From Pseudomonadota bacterium (lineage in GTDB: Bacteria; Pseudomonadota; Gammaproteobacteria; Xanthomonadales; Rhodanobacteraceae): a DNA stretch of 6,389 bases. Made by a program: the position numbers and the translations under genes. The notes below the pieces were generated by a model, which saw nothing but the letters and a program-made list of their open reading frames with translations, searched no databases and was not told where the DNA came from. The stretch spans positions 1 to 6,389 of the forward strand of contig JANXVS010000482.1 of assembly GCA_025351555.1 (NCBI GenBank), given 5' to 3'. Shown in pieces: positions 5,294 to 6,389 of the stretch (the first letter of the stretch is position 1; each line of letters begins with the position of its first letter).

Positions 5294-6389
5294 CTAGATC
5301 GTCAATTCGATAGCCGCTTCGACAATTTCCAGCTGCAAGTCGACATCGCTGGTGCGTTCAGCTGCGAGCGTGAAAATGCGCTGATCGCGTTGTTGCAGAT
5401 GACGCAGATACTCGTGCTGCAGCCGTTCGTTGTCCGATGGCTCCAGTGGCAGTCGCACCAGTCCGCGCACTCCTTGATTGGCAACGGTCACTAGCAGTTC
5501 GGCCTGGGCAACATGCCGCACCTGCACCAATCCGTACTGACGCTTGCCTTTCATGAAGCACACGGCGCCGGCGCCGGCGAACATGTCCTGATGACGCTCG
5601 GCGATACCGTTGGCGGGCACCTCGTACGTATCGTAATGGCCGTAGTTGTCGACAAAATCATCGAACGGCAGCAACAGACGGTCGTATTTCTCGCGCAGTT
5701 CGGCGACGATTTCGGCGGCCAGTTCCGTCGTGGTTTTGGCGCCGCGGCGGGCGCTGGTGTTCTTGTTGACGATCGCCTTTTCTTCCTTCTGACGCACCAG
5801 CTCAAAATGTCCGCGTAGATATTCGTAGAGGCGGCGCAACCACTCCTCGCGCTCGCGGATGCCGCGCACGCCCAACATCTCCAGCACCGCATCATCAAGT
5901 TCGTGGCGGTCGGTCATGTCGATCTCGCCCACATCCGACAGCGCGGTCAATTCGGCACCGCGGTCACTCTTGCGGTACGCCATCGCGCGCATGCGACGTT
6001 CGGACAGAAATTGCAGAGCCGGGCGTTTGGCGAGCTTCAGGAATGCGTCGGCAACCTTCTTGCGCGTTTGGGGCGTGGACTTGCGCGGATCGGCCACGGG
6101 CATGATTTTTACGTCGACGACTTCCGTTTTCAGGTTGCCCTCATTGCCGACCGGACGTCCAAATTGGAATTTCGCCAACACCGACCATGAAGAGTTCAGG
6201 ACCGGCGAGCACATCTGCATCGATGCCCGCAGCGGGATGCAGGTCATACAAATTGCAATTGGCCTGCAAGTCGAAACTGTTCCTAGGTGCGGAATGTTTG
6301 TACTGCTGCGCCTTCGGCCAAAACATGACGCCACGCGCGTGCCCGGTCAGGTCGTACCAGCCACGCTCATCGGTCGCGCGCGCGCCGCA
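5294..6389 (-). pseudogene. C-terminal part of a probable N-6 DNA methyltransferase, frameshifted and cut by the window edge
   Basis: The gene reads leftward from beyond the right edge. The first piece, in one frame from 6389, gives RGWYDLTGHARGVMFWPKA, CNLYDLHPAAGIDADVLAG and then loses sense before a stop. The second piece, in the next frame to TAG at 5294-5296, gives LNSSWSVLAKFQFGRPVG, NEGNLKTEVVDVKIMPVADP, ALQFLSERRMRAMAYRKSD, and RHELDDAVLEMLGV then EREEWLRRLYEYL. It goes on to ELAAEIVAELREKYDRL, DNYGHYDTYEVP and the end. LNSS---K--FGR--GNEGNLKTEVVDV---PV-DP followed by ELD-AV-E-LGV---ERE---R-LY matches, from memory, the region after the catalytic domain (target recognition and helical tail) of large class I N-6 adenine methyltransferases of restriction-type systems. 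The catalytic motifs (NPPY type) would lie off the window, so activity cannot be judged. Dropping one base at about 6199-6200 (GG on the + strand) joins VLAG to LNSSW. The ATG at 6334 is not a credible start. Confidence 0.6.

Overview
The window is high-GC DNA with short intergenic gaps. Its exported proteins have Sec signal peptides and short C-terminal tails such as IFTNGFE, which suggests a gammaproteobacterium of the Lysobacterales (Xanthomonadales) type, for example a Rhodanobacteraceae relative. That placement is inferred from protein style only, because no marker gene is present.

Left half (1-3050, + strand): a family of secreted beta-helix proteins. The window opens with the last 57 codons of one member, followed by a strong rho-independent terminator. 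Next comes a complete 624-residue paralogue with a signal peptide, six GGG(I/V) turns of a right-handed parallel beta-helix and a choice-of-anchor-Q-like C-terminal segment. After a 71-base gap lies a 196-residue exported jelly-roll (carbohydrate-binding-like) protein. Overlapping its stop codon as ATGA is a 48-codon orphan tail that repeats the C-terminal module of the beta-helix proteins, and this is followed by a second terminator of very similar design. The left half therefore holds three copies of one C-terminal module and two near-identical terminators, which points to local duplication and decay.

Middle (3087-4452, - strand): a TPR-like cytoplasmic protein with the motifs LEWGWLENRP and LNPNDNQGFR. 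It is split by a one-base frameshift near 4108, and its 5' end cannot be assigned cleanly.

Centre right (4453-5290, + strand): a compact FitAB/VapBC-type toxin-antitoxin module with a ribbon-helix-helix antitoxin and a PIN-domain toxin overlapping by 20 bases. Its promoter region carries two perfect palindromes, one of them centred on the likely -10 box, as expected for an autoregulated operon.

Right end (5294-6389, - strand): the C-terminal part of what looks like an N-6 DNA methyltransferase of a restriction or defence system. It runs off the right edge and is broken by a one-base frameshift near 6200. The toxin-antitoxin module thus sits between two frameshifted genes, one of them restriction-like, as in a decaying accessory or defence region. 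Sequencing indels remain an alternative explanation for the frameshifts. I see no CRISPR array, tRNA, rRNA or insertion sequence.
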